Part shown: piece by piece, positions 9,295-17,849 of the stretch
How positions within the stretch are numbered: the first letter of the stretch is position 1
Layout: each line of letters begins with the position of its first letter
DNA from: an uncultured Gammaproteobacteria bacterium
GTDB lineage: Bacteria; Pseudomonadota; Gammaproteobacteria; Pseudomonadales; Pseudohongiellaceae
Assembly (NCBI GenBank): GCA_903837345.1
Contig: CAILUG010000047.1
Coordinates: 1 to 64,000, forward strand
Direction: 5' to 3'
Length of the DNA: 64,000 nucleotides
Translations under genes and position numbers: made by a program
The notes under the pieces: model-generated
Seen by the model: only the letters and a program-made list of their open reading frames with translations
Told to the model about the DNA's origin: nothing
Database searches by the model: none

Positions 9295-10578
9295 ATGTTT
9301 TCGATCAAGTCTTTGCTTTTGGCTACATTGACCCTGCTGCTCTGCGCACCCGTATTGGCGCAGGATGATCCGGTCGGTGGTGCCGCCCCCAAAAAATTGC
9401 AGATGCCGGCACCGCAGGCGGCAATGCCGAAACCAACACCGCAACCTGCCATGCCCAGGCCAAGTGCCGGCAAAGGTGCCAAGGCAGGCGAACCGCAAAT
9501 CACCCCGCGTCCGCCACAGATGAATGCCAGCAGTTACATCCTGATTGATGCGGCCACCGGCACTTCACTGGCGGAAGGCAATGCCGATCAGCCGTTGCCG
9601 CCAGCCAGCCTGACCAAGATCATGACCACCTATGTGGCCGACAACGAAATCAAGGCCGGCAGAATTTCGCTGAATGACGAAGTGGCAGTGAGTGTGAAAG
9701 CCTGGCATACCGACGGTTCCAAGATGTTCATCCAGGAAGGCACCAGGGTGCGGCTGGAAGACATCATGCGCGGCGTCATCATCCAGTCCGGCAACGATGC
9801 CGCGATTGCACTGGCCGAACATATCGGCGGCAGTGAAGAAGCCTTTGCCGATTTGATGAACCAGCATGCCAAACAGTTGGGCATGACCAGCAGTCATTTC
9901 ACCAACGCTTCCGGATTGCCCGACCCCGAGCATGTAATGTCGGCGCGGGATTTGTCGACACTGGCGCGCGCGGTGATCACACGTTTCCCCGAGCCCTACA
10001 AAATGTATGGCGAGAAGGAATTTACCTACAACAATATCCGCCAGCCCAACCGCAATGCGCTGCTGTTCACCGATCGCAATGTCGACGGCATGAAGACCGG
10101 CTTTACTGATGCCGCCGGCTACTGTCTGGTGGCTTCGGCTGTGCGTGATGGCATGCGCCTGATTGCAGTGGTCATGGGTACCGCCTCAGCCAACGCCAGG
10201 GCAGAAGAAGCCGAGAAGCTGCTGGGTTATGGTTTCCGTTTCTTTGAAACCACGCAGATCATTGCTGCCAATCAGGTTATGGGCAACACCAAGGTGTGGT
10301 CGGGCAAGGCGGATTCGGTACAGGTCGGTGTACAGGAACCCCTGGTCGCCACCATCCCGCGCGGTGCCGCCGACAAGCTCACCACCACGCTTACCTTGAA
10401 CGACAAGATCAAGGCGCCGGTTGCAGTTGGCCAGGCATTGGGCTCGGTGAAAATCAGTGCCGGCGAGCAAGTGTATTATGATGGTCCGGTAGTAGCGCTG
10501 CAGGAAGTGGAGCAGGGCAGCTGGCTGAAGCGGTTGATGGACTGGCTGCATCTGTTTTTCCTCAAGCTGTTTGGCTGA
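9295..10578 (+). CDS. dacA: D-alanyl-D-alanine carboxypeptidase (PBP5/6 type)
   Basis: Periplasmic DD-carboxypeptidase that removes the terminal D-Ala of peptidoglycan stems. From ATG 9295 the protein has 427 residues with a signal peptide ending APVLAQ. Active-site motifs are SLTK (residues 105-108), SGN near 165 and KTG near 267. A beta-sandwich domain and a C-terminal amphipathic membrane anchor (SWLKRLMDWLHLFFLKLF) follow, as in PBP5. Between signal and catalytic domain is an unusual Pro/Ala/Lys-rich stretch of about 50 residues. A TTG five codons upstream is an alternative start. Confidence 0.95.
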   Translation: MFSIKSLLLATLTLLLCAPVLAQDDPVGGAAPKKLQMPAPQAAMPKPTPQPAMPRPSAGKGAKAGEPQITPRPPQMNASSYILIDAATGTSLAEGNADQPLPPASLTKIMTTYVADNEIKAGRISLNDEVAVSVKAWHTDGSKMFIQEGTRVRLEDIMRGVIIQSGNDAAIALAEHIGGSEEAFADLMNQHAKQLGMTSSHFTNASGLPDPEHVMSARDLSTLARAVITRFPEPYKMYGEKEFTYNNIRQPNRNALLFTDRNVDGMKTGFTDAAGYCLVASAVRDGMRLIAVVMGTASANARAEEAEKLLGYGFRFFETTQIIAANQVMGNTKVWSGKADSVQVGVQEPLVATIPRGAADKLTTTLTLNDKIKAPVAVGQALGSVKISAGEQVYYDGPVVALQEVEQGSWLKRLMDWLHLFFLKLFG

Positions 10579-10590
10579 GCCGGGGGCGTT

Positions 10591-10860
10591 GTGACTGTAC
10601 AGGATCCTCCCAAGCTGGTTTACCCGTGTCCCTATCCGATCAAGGTGGTTGGCGAACACGCGGAGGATTTTGCCAGCCTGATTATCGGCATCGTGCGTCT
10701 GCACGATCCGCAAGTACGTGATGAACATGTCAGCGCGCGCCCCAGCAGCAACGGCCGCTATATCTCACTCACCATCACCATCACTGCCCAGGGGCCGGAG
10801 CACATCCAGGCCCTGTTTGTCGATCTTAAAGCCAGCGGACGCGTGTCCGTGGTGCTGTGA
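10591..10860 (+). CDS. ybeD: DUF493 family protein YbeD
   Basis: An 89-residue protein of the YbeD/UPF0250 family, an ACT-like alpha/beta fold whose role is unknown; it is nearly always next to lipB, suggesting a link to lipoate metabolism. Conserved segments are YPCPYPIKVVG near the N-terminus and SSNGRYISLTITI in the middle. It starts at GTG 12 bases after dacA and ends 3 bases before lipB. The length is normal. Confidence 0.92.
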   Translation: MTVQDPPKLVYPCPYPIKVVGEHAEDFASLIIGIVRLHDPQVRDEHVSARPSSNGRYISLTITITAQGPEHIQALFVDLKASGRVSVVL

Positions 10861-10863
10861 CCC

Positions 10864-11487
10864 TTGAATCGCCAACCATGTAATGTCCGCCACCTGGGGC
10901 TGCAACCTTATGCCCGGGTACTGGCAGACATGCATGCTTTTACTGCCGCGCGCACCGCTGACACTGTCGATGAACTGTGGCTGCTGCAGCACGAACCGGT
11001 GTTCACGCAAGGCCAGGCCGGCAAGCCGGAACATATCCTCAATGCCGGCGACATTGCCGTGGTGCAGAGTGATCGCGGCGGGCAGGTGACTTATCACGGG
11101 CCAGGGCAGCTGGTCGTGTATTTCCTGCTGGATGTGCGACGTCGCGATGCCGGGGTGCGCACGCTGGTGGATCTGATTGAACAAAGTTTGCTGCGCGTAT
11201 TGGCCAGTTATGGCATAGAAGGCCAGCTGCGCAAGAGTGCGCCGGGCGTTTATGCAGGGGACAGGAAAATCGCCGCGTTGGGGTTGCGCATCAGGCGTGG
11301 TTGCTCGATGCATGGGTTGAGTTTCAATATTGATATGGATTTGGAGCCATTTACTCGTATTAACCCTTGTGGTTATGCGGGGATGGAGTGCACGCAGTTG
11401 CTGGATTTGCTGCCGAAACCTGCTGAAAACTTATTTGCTGAGGCTGAGGCGCGGGTGGTCGGGGAATTGCTGCAGGCGTTGGTATAA
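10864..11487 (+). CDS. lipB: Octanoyl-[ACP]:protein N-octanoyltransferase
   Basis: Transfers octanoyl groups from acyl carrier protein to lipoyl domains of 2-oxoacid dehydrogenases and the glycine cleavage H protein. Of 207 residues, key segments are [55 protein letters not shown] and the catalytic Cys/Lys region [17 protein letters not shown]. The start is TTG directly after ybeD. lipA follows but is separated by 347 bases holding two long hairpins, so the pair is not tightly coupled here. Confidence 0.95.
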   Translation: MNRQPCNVRHLGLQPYARVLADMHAFTAARTADTVDELWLLQHEPVFTQGQAGKPEHILNAGDIAVVQSDRGGQVTYHGPGQLVVYFLLDVRRRDAGVRTLVDLIEQSLLRVLASYGIEGQLRKSAPGVYAGDRKIAALGLRIRRGCSMHGLSFNIDMDLEPFTRINPCGYAGMECTQLLDLLPKPAENLFAEAEARVVGELLQALV

Positions 11488-11501
11488 TAGGCTCAGATCA
11501 C

Positions 11502-11613
11502 AGCCTTGGGCCGAGAGACGCTTCTGAAACACGCCACGAGTACGTCCCTGTAGGCTTGCCTCCGGCCATCCCTGGCCTCCGACAGTTTCAGAAGCGTCTC
11601 TCGGCCCAAGGCT
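11502..11613 (-). repeat. Long intergenic hairpin, copy 2 of the CAGGGA-core family
   Basis: Perfect 29-bp inverted arms at 11502-11530 and 11585-11613 (AGCCTTGGGCCGAGAGACGC.. on the plus strand) flank a 54-base core. Read on the minus strand the core holds GCCTACAGGGACGTACTCGT followed by GGCGT, nearly identical to copy 5. It starts 14 bases after lipB and could fold in the lipB transcript, but no T-run follows. The first half of the 347-base lipB-lipA gap is this element. Confidence 0.92.
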
Positions 11614-11670
11614 CTCGAGTTCTGTGCGTAATTCCTTCAGTCGAAATGAACACGCGCGAATTTCGGAAGA

Positions 11671-11775
11671 GGGCTTCGGCATGAAGATGGAGGGGACATC
11701 TGAGGCATGGATGCCGAAGACTAAGCCTACAGGGACGTACTCGTGGCGGTCCCCGTAATCTTCATGCCGAAGCCC
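11671..11775 (+). repeat. Long intergenic hairpin, copy 3 of the CAGGGA-core family
   Basis: Perfect 18-bp arms (GGGCTTCGGCATGAAGAT) at 11671-11688 and 11758-11775, with a further GGGGAC/GTCCCC pairing inside (11692-11697 and 11749-11754). The core on the plus strand contains ATCTGAGGCATGGATGCCGA, then GCCTACAGGGACGTACTCGT. Its orientation is opposite to copy 2, only 57 bases away. Together the two fill most of the gap before lipA; the remaining 60 bases before lipA show no clear promoter. Confidence 0.9.
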
Positions 11776-11834
11776 GACTGCTCTAGAGCGTAATTCTGTC
11801 TTGCACTGGTTTCAGAATTTAGTGGAAAAACTTT

Positions 11835-12812
11835 ATGTCAGACCCAAAAGTCATTGATCCAACCGCGCCAGCCCCACCCAAGAAAGTAGTACAGGGTGAG
11901 AAGCTGCGTGGCGCTGACAAGATGGCACGCATTCCGGTGAAGATTTTGCCGACGGTCGATCTGCCGAAAAAACCCGACTGGATTCGCGTGCGCATGGGTG
12001 ATGCCGGCCGCGTGGGCGAGATCAAGGAAATCCTGCGCAGGCACAAGCTCAGTTCGGTGTGTGAAGAAGCGGCATGCCCCAACCTCGGCGAATGTTTCAG
12101 TGGCGGCACTGCCACTTTCATGATCATGGGCGATATCTGCACACGGCGTTGTCCGTTCTGTGATGTGGCGCATGGGCGGCCCAATGCGCTGATGGAAAAC
12201 GAACCCATCGAACTGGCCACTGCTATAGCCGAACTCAAATTGCGTTATGTAGTGATCACCTCGGTGGATCGTGACGATTTGCGGGACGGTGGTGCTGATC
12301 ATTTTGCGCGCTGCATCGCGGAAACACGTCGTCTCAATCCGGGCATCAAGGTGGAAGTGCTGGTGCCGGATTTTCGCGGCCGCGGCAATATCGCACTCGA
12401 CATACTGGCGAAAACCCGACCGGATGTGTTCAACCACAATCTGGAAACGGTGCCGTCGTTGTATCTGAAAGTGCGTCCCGGTTCCGACTACCAGTGGTCA
12501 CTTGACCTGTTGCAGCAATACAAGGAACAGGCGCCGGCAGTGATCACCAAGAGCGGCATCATGGTAGGCATTGGCGAGACGCGTGAAGAAGTGATCCAGG
12601 TGCTGCGCGACATGAAGGAGCACAAGATCGATATGGTGACGATAGGCCAGTATCTGCAGCCAAGCCGTGATCATCTGCCGATAGAGCGTTTCCTGCATCC
12701 CGATGAATTTGCCGAATTCGAACGTATCGGCATGGAGATGGGGTTCAGGCACGTCGCCAGCGGGCCAATGGTGCGTTCCTCATATCACGCCGACAAGCAG
12801 GCGCGGATTTGA
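11835..12812 (+). CDS. lipA: Lipoyl synthase (radical SAM)
   Basis: Inserts two sulfurs into octanoyl groups on lipoyl domains. The 325-residue protein carries both iron-sulfur motifs: the auxiliary cluster [12 protein letters not shown] and the radical-SAM [10 protein letters not shown]. The C-terminal RSSYHAD is the conserved R-S-S-Y-x-A signature supplying the auxiliary-cluster serine. The last 33 bases overlap the 3' end of holA on the other strand, so the two genes converge tail to tail. Confidence 0.97.
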   Translation: MSDPKVIDPTAPAPPKKVVQGEKLRGADKMARIPVKILPTVDLPKKPDWIRVRMGDAGRVGEIKEILRRHKLSSVCEEAACPNLGECFSGGTATFMIMGDICTRRCPFCDVAHGRPNALMENEPIELATAIAELKLRYVVITSVDRDDLRDGGADHFARCIAETRRLNPGIKVEVLVPDFRGRGNIALDILAKTRPDVFNHNLETVPSLYLKVRPGSDYQWSLDLLQQYKEQAPAVITKSGIMVGIGETREEVIQVLRDMKEHKIDMVTIGQYLQPSRDHLPIERFLHPDEFAEFERIGMEMGFRHVASGPMVRSSYHADKQARI

Positions 12813-13799
12813 GAAGTTCAGCACCAGAGAGCTCAATTCATCCCACACATTGCGCTTGAGCAGACCTTTCACGGTCTGATCAACGATGCGCGCACGTTCC
12901 AGCAAGTCCATCAGGCTGCGCTGGTTGTGCACTTGCAGCGCGCGCTCGGTCAGCTGCACCTTGTTGCCCCACACCCTGTGCGCCTGCACCACATCACGGG
13001 CTGATTGCCCGCGTGACATGTCAGCCAGCATCGCACTGAGATTGCGCAATTCGCGACCCAGCATAGCCAGCAGTGCCAGTGGCTCATCCCCTTCTGCCTG
13101 CAAATGTTCAAGAATTTTCAGGGCACGTTCGGTATTGCCGCCCAGGCATGCATCGACCAGCGTGAACACCGTGAAACGTGCGTTGTCGGCAACCAGATCG
13201 AGCACGCTGGCAGCAGTGATGGTGGTGCCACTCACATGCAATTGCAGTTTTTCCAGTTCCTGCGCCGCTGCCAGCAAGTTGCCTTCCACGCGATCACACA
13301 ACAGTTGCAGGGCTTCGCGCTCGATGCCAAGGCCGCGCGCACGCAAACGCTGTTCGATCCACTGCGGCAGTTGCTGTTCGCTCACCGGCCATATCTGGCA
13401 GAACAGGGCTTTCGATTCGATGCTGGTAAACCATTTGCTTGACTGCGCGGCTTTTTCAATCTTGCCGGTGGTCAACAGCATCAGGTTGTCGGGATTGGGA
13501 TTGGCGAGATACTCGACCAGCACTGCGCGGGCGGGTTCATCGAGTTTGCTGGCGCGCAAATCAATCAGTTTGCGTTCGGCAAACAGGGACAATGAATTGT
13601 TGCTGAGCAACAGCTGGTTCCAGTCAAAACCGGTGCCGGCATCAATCACTTCCCGTTCACCAAAACCCTGGTCGCGCGCAAATTTGCGCACCAGGTCGCA
13701 GGCTTCCTGTACCAGCAGTGTTTCATCGCCACTGATCCACAACAAGGCTGGCGGCTGTTGCTTGAGACGTTGCGGGAGTTGTTCGAATTTGATCTGCAT
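12780..13799 (-). CDS. holA: DNA polymerase III delta subunit
   Basis: Clamp-loader subunit that opens the beta sliding clamp. The 339-residue protein has the N-terminal segment [17 protein letters not shown] and the AAA-like delta fold, and ends with the helical collar domain ([17 protein letters not shown]). The length matches E. coli HolA (343). In most gammaproteobacteria holA follows lptE directly; here lptE lies 30 kb away on the same strand. The 3' end overlaps lipA by 33 bases in antisense. Confidence 0.94.
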   Translation of the reverse strand: MQIKFEQLPQRLKQQPPALLWISGDETLLVQEACDLVRKFARDQGFGEREVIDAGTGFDWNQLLLSNNSLSLFAERKLIDLRASKLDEPARAVLVEYLANPNPDNLMLLTTGKIEKAAQSSKWFTSIESKALFCQIWPVSEQQLPQWIEQRLRARGLGIEREALQLLCDRVEGNLLAAAQELEKLQLHVSGTTITAASVLDLVADNARFTVFTLVDACLGGNTERALKILEHLQAEGDEPLALLAMLGRELRNLSAMLADMSRGQSARDVVQAHRVWGNKVQLTERALQVHNQRSLMDLLERARIVDQTVKGLLKRNVWDELSSLVLNFSNPRLLVGVI

Positions 13800-13899
13800 G
13801 AGCGAATTTTACCATGAGGCCATCCAGCAGGGTTGGTACAAACCACCCTCCTGCCGGACTGGAATCGGGAATATACGGCCGGTAGCCCCCTCCAGCGTG

Positions 13900-13905
13900 T
13901 ATAAT
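13900..13905 (+). promoter_or_regulatory. Possible -10 box for the DEAD-box helicase gene
   Basis: TATAAT lies 27 bases before the ATG at 13932, preceded by GTG. No convincing -35 hexamer is visible 16-18 bases upstream. If used, it would give a leader of about 20 bases. A weak prediction from sequence only. Confidence 0.3.
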
Positions 13906-13931
13906 CAGTGCCCCGCATCCAGGTTAACTCC

Positions 13932-15968
13932 ATGAATTCCCCCAATATCCCCACGTTCAGCGAATTGGCGCTGAGCCCGGCCGTGCTGAAGGCGATTGAA
14001 ACCATCGGCTACGAGCGTCCTTCACCCATCCAGGCCATGACCATTCCCTTGCTGCTGGCCGGCAAGGACGTGATAGGGCAGGCCCAGACCGGCACCGGCA
14101 AAACCGCTGCCTTTGCCTGGCCGCTGTTGAGCATGATCGACCTCGACCAGAAAGAACCACAGGTGCTGGTACTGACACCAACCCGTGAACTGGCGATCCA
14201 GGTCGCCGAAGCCTTCCAGACCTACGCCAGCGCCATCAAGGGCTTTCATGTGTTGCCGGTCTACGGCGGTTCCGATTTCCGGGGTCAGCTACAGGGCCTG
14301 CGACGTGGTTCGCATGTGATCGTGGGTACACCGGGCCGTGTGATGGATCACATGCGCCGTGGCACGCTTGAACTGAAGGGGCTGAAAACGCTGGTGCTGG
14401 ATGAAGCCGATGAAATGTTGCGCATGGGTTTTATCGACGATGTGCAATGGATTCTCGAACAGATGCCGGCCAAACGGCAGATTGCGTTGTTCTCGGCCAC
14501 GATGCCGCCAGTGATCCGCAAGATCGCCAACCAGCATTTGCATGAACCCGAACACGTCACCATCGCAATGAAAAATGTGGAAGCAGACACCATCCGCCAG
14601 CGTTACTGGCCGGTGCGCGGTCTCAACAAGCTGGATGCCCTCACCCGCATTCTCGAAGCCGAAGAATTCACCGCCATGCTGATCTTCGTGCGCACCAAGA
14701 TCCTGACTGTGGAACTGGCCGACAAACTCAGCGCGCGCGGCCTGGCTGCCTCTGCGCTCAACGGCGACATGTCGCAACAATTGCGCGAATCCACAGTCGA
14801 CAAACTGCGCAAAGGCAAGCTCGACATCCTGATTGCCACTGATGTCGCCGCCCGCGGTCTCGATGTGGAACGTATCAGCCATGTCATCAACTACGACATT
14901 CCGCAGGATGTGGAAACCTATGTGCATCGCATCGGTCGCACCGGCCGTGCCGGCCGCGAAGGCGATGCCATCCTGTTCGTGGCCCCGCGTGAAATGCGCA
15001 TGCTGAGCATTATCGAACGCGCCACCCGCCGCAAGATCGCGTTGCTGGAGCTGCCGTCCACCGAAGTCATCAACGACAAGCGCATTGCCAAATTCATGCA
15101 GCGCATCACTGATACGCTGGCGCAGGGCGATCTCACCGAATACCTGCAGATAGTCGAGCGCTACCAGCGTGATCACAATGTGCCGGCGCAGGAAATGGCG
15201 GCTGCATTGTTGCGCATGGTGCAGGGCGACACTCCGCTTTTGCTCGAAAAGAAAGGGCGCAGCGACAAGCCGGAAGCACAGGCATACCCGTCCGATCACG
15301 AAGAAGCTGCACCGCGTCCACGCCGCGAGCGCAAGGATTCACGTAGCGAAATCCGCGTGGAAACCCAAAGCGAAGCGCCGGTGGCCGAGCGCGGCTTTGA
15401 AAGAAAAGTTGAACGCAAGAACGAAAGCAAGGATGAGCGCAAGCGCAGGATCGATGAGTCGCCGCCAGCAGCATTCGCGGAGAAGCCGGAGCGCAAACGC
15501 CATGCCGATGATGCATCCAGAGTCGCGTTCTCCGAACGGTCTGAACGCAAACGCAGCAGTGACTTTGACGGCATCCCGAAAGGCGAGCGCAAATTCAGCC
15601 GTGACCGCGATGCCGACAGCAAGACCGAACGCCGCCCGGTGCCACCACCGGACTTGCTGGGACCGACCGAAGCCGGCATGGAGCGTTATCGCCTTGAAGT
15701 GGGTCATGCCGACAGCGTCAAACCCGGCAATATTGTGGGCGCCATCGCCAACGAAGCCGGCATCGACAGCAAGTTCATCGGCCGCATCAGCATCTACGAC
15801 AACTACTCGGTGATCGATTTACCGGAAGGCATGCCGCCGAAAATCCTGCAACATCTGAAGAAGGTGTGGGTGGCCAACAAGCAGCTGGGCATCGCTCCGT
15901 TTGACGGCGGAGGCCGCAGCGAGCCGGTTGGCGACAAGAAACCGTTCAAGCGCAAGAAGAAGTTCTGA
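13932..15968 (+). CDS. deaD: DEAD-box ATP-dependent RNA helicase, DeaD/CsdA-like
   Basis: Unwinds structured RNA, probably in ribosome assembly or cold adaptation. Motifs in order from ATG 13932: Q-motif region RPSPIQ, motif I AQTGTGKT (51-58), PTRELA, TPGR, DEAD, SAT, and the helicase C motifs ARGLD and HRIGRTGRAGR. A charged linker of roughly 110 residues rich in Arg, Lys, Glu and Ser follows. The last 75 residues (MERYRLEVGH to the end) match the DbpA-type RNA-binding domain, and the tail is KPFKRKKKF. 678 residues is typical of DeaD. An upstream in-frame GTG at 13908 is less likely. A terminator follows immediately. Confidence 0.92.
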   Translation: MNSPNIPTFSELALSPAVLKAIETIGYERPSPIQAMTIPLLLAGKDVIGQAQTGTGKTAAFAWPLLSMIDLDQKEPQVLVLTPTRELAIQVAEAFQTYASAIKGFHVLPVYGGSDFRGQLQGLRRGSHVIVGTPGRVMDHMRRGTLELKGLKTLVLDEADEMLRMGFIDDVQWILEQMPAKRQIALFSATMPPVIRKIANQHLHEPEHVTIAMKNVEADTIRQRYWPVRGLNKLDALTRILEAEEFTAMLIFVRTKILTVELADKLSARGLAASALNGDMSQQLRESTVDKLRKGKLDILIATDVAARGLDVERISHVINYDIPQDVETYVHRIGRTGRAGREGDAILFVAPREMRMLSIIERATRRKIALLELPSTEVINDKRIAKFMQRITDTLAQGDLTEYLQIVERYQRDHNVPAQEMAAALLRMVQGDTPLLLEKKGRSDKPEAQAYPSDHEEAAPRPRRERKDSRSEIRVETQSEAPVAERGFERKVERKNESKDERKRRIDESPPAAFAEKPERKRHADDASRVAFSERSERKRSSDFDGIPKGERKFSRDRDADSKTERRPVPPPDLLGPTEAGMERYRLEVGHADSVKPGNIVGAIANEAGIDSKFIGRISIYDNYSVIDLPEGMPPKILQHLKKVWVANKQLGIAPFDGGGRSEPVGDKKPFKRKKKF

Positions 15969-15973
15969 AAACC

Positions 15974-15997
15974 AGCCCGCTAAATGCGGGCTTTTTT
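15974..15997 (+). terminator. Rho-independent terminator after the helicase gene
   Basis: Stem AGCCCGC / GCGGGCT with loop TAAAT, followed by a run of six T. It starts 5 bases after the helicase stop codon. Confidence 0.9.
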
Positions 15998-16021
15998 ATA
16001 AATATTTGTTACAGCCCGGTT

Positions 16022-16837
16022 TCAGGCAATGGTCTGTTGCAGACAGTGCTGCTGTCCTGGTTGTAGCGTGAAGCCCTGGGTCAGGGCGGTTTCAACGCAC
16101 ACAAAGCGCTGATACTCGTCAGCGGCAAGATCGGCAAAGGCCTTGCTGCCGCTATCCCACGGATTCCACACCACCACACTGTCGTGACCTTCGGACTCTA
16201 CGGTGATTCTGGTGCCGGATGACACAATTTCGACTGCCGGTGCCGCCACCAGATGAATGCGGTCGGTTTCCCCGGCAAAGCCATAGGGTTGGGGGGTGGG
16301 CAACCGGGCCCAATTTTGGGTTTTGTCCGAGTAAAGGCCGCTTAATCCGTGCAGGTGGGTCTGGTGAATATCGTCGATAGCAAAGTAAGTGTGCAATGCG
16401 GCACTTAACGCAAAGGCCTCGCTGCCCTGGTTGAGGGTATAGAGCCCCACTTTCAGTTTGCTGCCGACGCAGATCAGGGCCTGCACTTGTGCGGCGCCGT
16501 CGAAGCCGGGGCCGGCACTGGTTTCCAGCTGCAACAACACTTCAGTGCCGCCGGCCTTGTCGGTGATGTCCACCACTTCCCAGCGGCGGGTGCGGGCATA
16601 GCCATGCGCAGGCATGGGGGTGTCGGCAGCCGGGCCTTTATAAGCGCCGAACCAGGGCCAGCACAGCGGAATGCCGCCACGTATCGATTTGCTGCCGTCG
16701 AGCAGCGCCTTGCTGCTGAGGAACAGACGCTCACGGTTGTCGTGTTTGGGACAGAAGCTCAGCACCTGGCCGCCAAACAGTGAAATGCGGGCCTCGCTAT
16801 GCGCATTGTTGATCAGTAATTGCGGAACCTTGCTCAC
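16022..16837 (-). CDS. D-hexose-6-phosphate mutarotase, YeaD-like
   Basis: Aldose-1-epimerase superfamily, 271 residues. It has the YeaD-type features SIRGGIPLCWPWFG, PAHGYARTRRWEV and LHTYFAIDDI, with the catalytic Glu expected in the C-terminal region VCVETALTQGFTLQPG. Members interconvert alpha and beta anomers of hexose 6-phosphates such as glucose 6-phosphate. It starts at GTG overlapping the stop of the deacetylase gene (GTGA), so the two are probably translated together. The link between the two functions is not obvious. Confidence 0.9.
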   Translation of the reverse strand: MSKVPQLLINNAHSEARISLFGGQVLSFCPKHDNRERLFLSSKALLDGSKSIRGGIPLCWPWFGAYKGPAADTPMPAHGYARTRRWEVVDITDKAGGTEVLLQLETSAGPGFDGAAQVQALICVGSKLKVGLYTLNQGSEAFALSAALHTYFAIDDIHQTHLHGLSGLYSDKTQNWARLPTPQPYGFAGETDRIHLVAAPAVEIVSSGTRITVESEGHDSVVVWNPWDSGSKAFADLAADEYQRFVCVETALTQGFTLQPGQQHCLQQTIA

Positions 16838-17577
16838 AGCAGCCCTGCACGAATGGTTGATAACGGCACTACTTGCAAACGGGGATCAGCCAGCACCATC
16901 TGGATCAGCGCTTCACCCACCGCCAGCCGTTCCGGCTGCATGCCCATCACATGCGAATGGAAAATGAAGGTCAACGGCGTTTGCGTGGCAACGGCATGAT
17001 CAATGGTCAGCTGCCATTGATGCAAGGCCTCGAAAGGTGTGCGTTTGTGCCACAGCCAGTGGGTGGCATCTACTCCCGGCCATTGATAGGGAATGTTGAC
17101 CAGTTGGCCCTGCGCGCGCGAGGGTTTGGCATGTTCGTGATAACTGGCGTCGATCTCATAGCCGAGCTCGGCCAACAGTTGCTGGGTATAGGGCGTGGTC
17201 TTGCCACCGGGTGCGCGGAAGATGGTGGGCGGCTTGCCGAGTGTGCGGGTGTGGGTCTCGTGGGCGCGCTTCACCAGTGTATCCACTTCAGCATCGTCCA
17301 GCAGGTGCCAGATTTCATGCTGCCAGCCATGCATGCCGATCACCACGCCGCGAGCCGCCATGTCCCGCACCAGTTCGGGGTAGTGCTCGGCACTCCAGCC
17401 TTCCACGAAATAGGTTATTGGCAGGCGATGACGCTCACACAGCGCGAGCAGGGCGGGAACCCCCACTTCGAGTGCGTAATTGGTGCCTTGGGGCCGGGGA
17501 GCCGCGATGTTGCCACGATAGAGATCGGCCGCATCCCCGAGGTTGTCGAGGGTAAAACAGACTGGGGTAAGAATCAT
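16834..17577 (-). CDS. Polysaccharide deacetylase (NodB homology) family protein
   Basis: NodB-type hydrolase. Visible motifs include PITYFVEGW, GMHGWQHEIWHL (metal-binding His residues), FRAPGGKTTPY and, near the end, FIFHSHVMG. The Asp usually found at the start of the NodB domain is replaced within FTLDNLGDAA, which may supply the metal-binding Asp. No signal peptide is visible from this start (MILTPVCFTLD), so a cytosolic or noncanonical role is possible. Longer in-frame starts at 17598 and 17688 exist. The substrate is unknown; family members act on peptidoglycan, chitin-like or exopolysaccharide N-acetyl groups. Co-transcribed with the mutarotase. Confidence 0.82.
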   Translation of the reverse strand: MILTPVCFTLDNLGDAADLYRGNIAAPRPQGTNYALEVGVPALLALCERHRLPITYFVEGWSAEHYPELVRDMAARGVVIGMHGWQHEIWHLLDDAEVDTLVKRAHETHTRTLGKPPTIFRAPGGKTTPYTQQLLAELGYEIDASYHEHAKPSRAQGQLVNIPYQWPGVDATHWLWHKRTPFEALHQWQLTIDHAVATQTPLTFIFHSHVMGMQPERLAVGEALIQMVLADPRLQVVPLSTIRAGLL

Positions 17578-17804
17578 ATATGGCAATGTTACCGCCATGT
17601 TTGGGGCTTGTCTGTCACTGCTTGCAATTGTGGCCCTTGATACTTTCTTGATTCCCGGCAAATGCATCTCTGCATCTTCTTGATCCACTGCTGCCTACCA
17701 TAAGTGCGTGTTCAGACTGCCTCAATGGAGGGCTCCATGGACCTGGTATTTGCCGGATTGACTCTACTGCTCCTGCTGCTGACTTTTGGTGCCGCTGCCG
17801 GCTG

Positions 17805-17808
17805 CCGG
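17805..17808. repeat. IS target-site duplication, left copy (CCGG)
   Basis: CCGG at 17805-17808 and again at 19006-19009 directly flank the element. Four base pairs is the length expected for IS407-group insertions. Confidence 0.85.
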
Positions 17809-17849
17809 TGACCTTTCCCCAGAATTTGTACCAACTGTAAGGCGAGTTT

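Noticed and set aside
14289-15299. A 336-codon frame antisense to the DEAD-box helicase
   Set aside because: Complete overlap with conserved helicase motifs and no family similarity; shadow frame.
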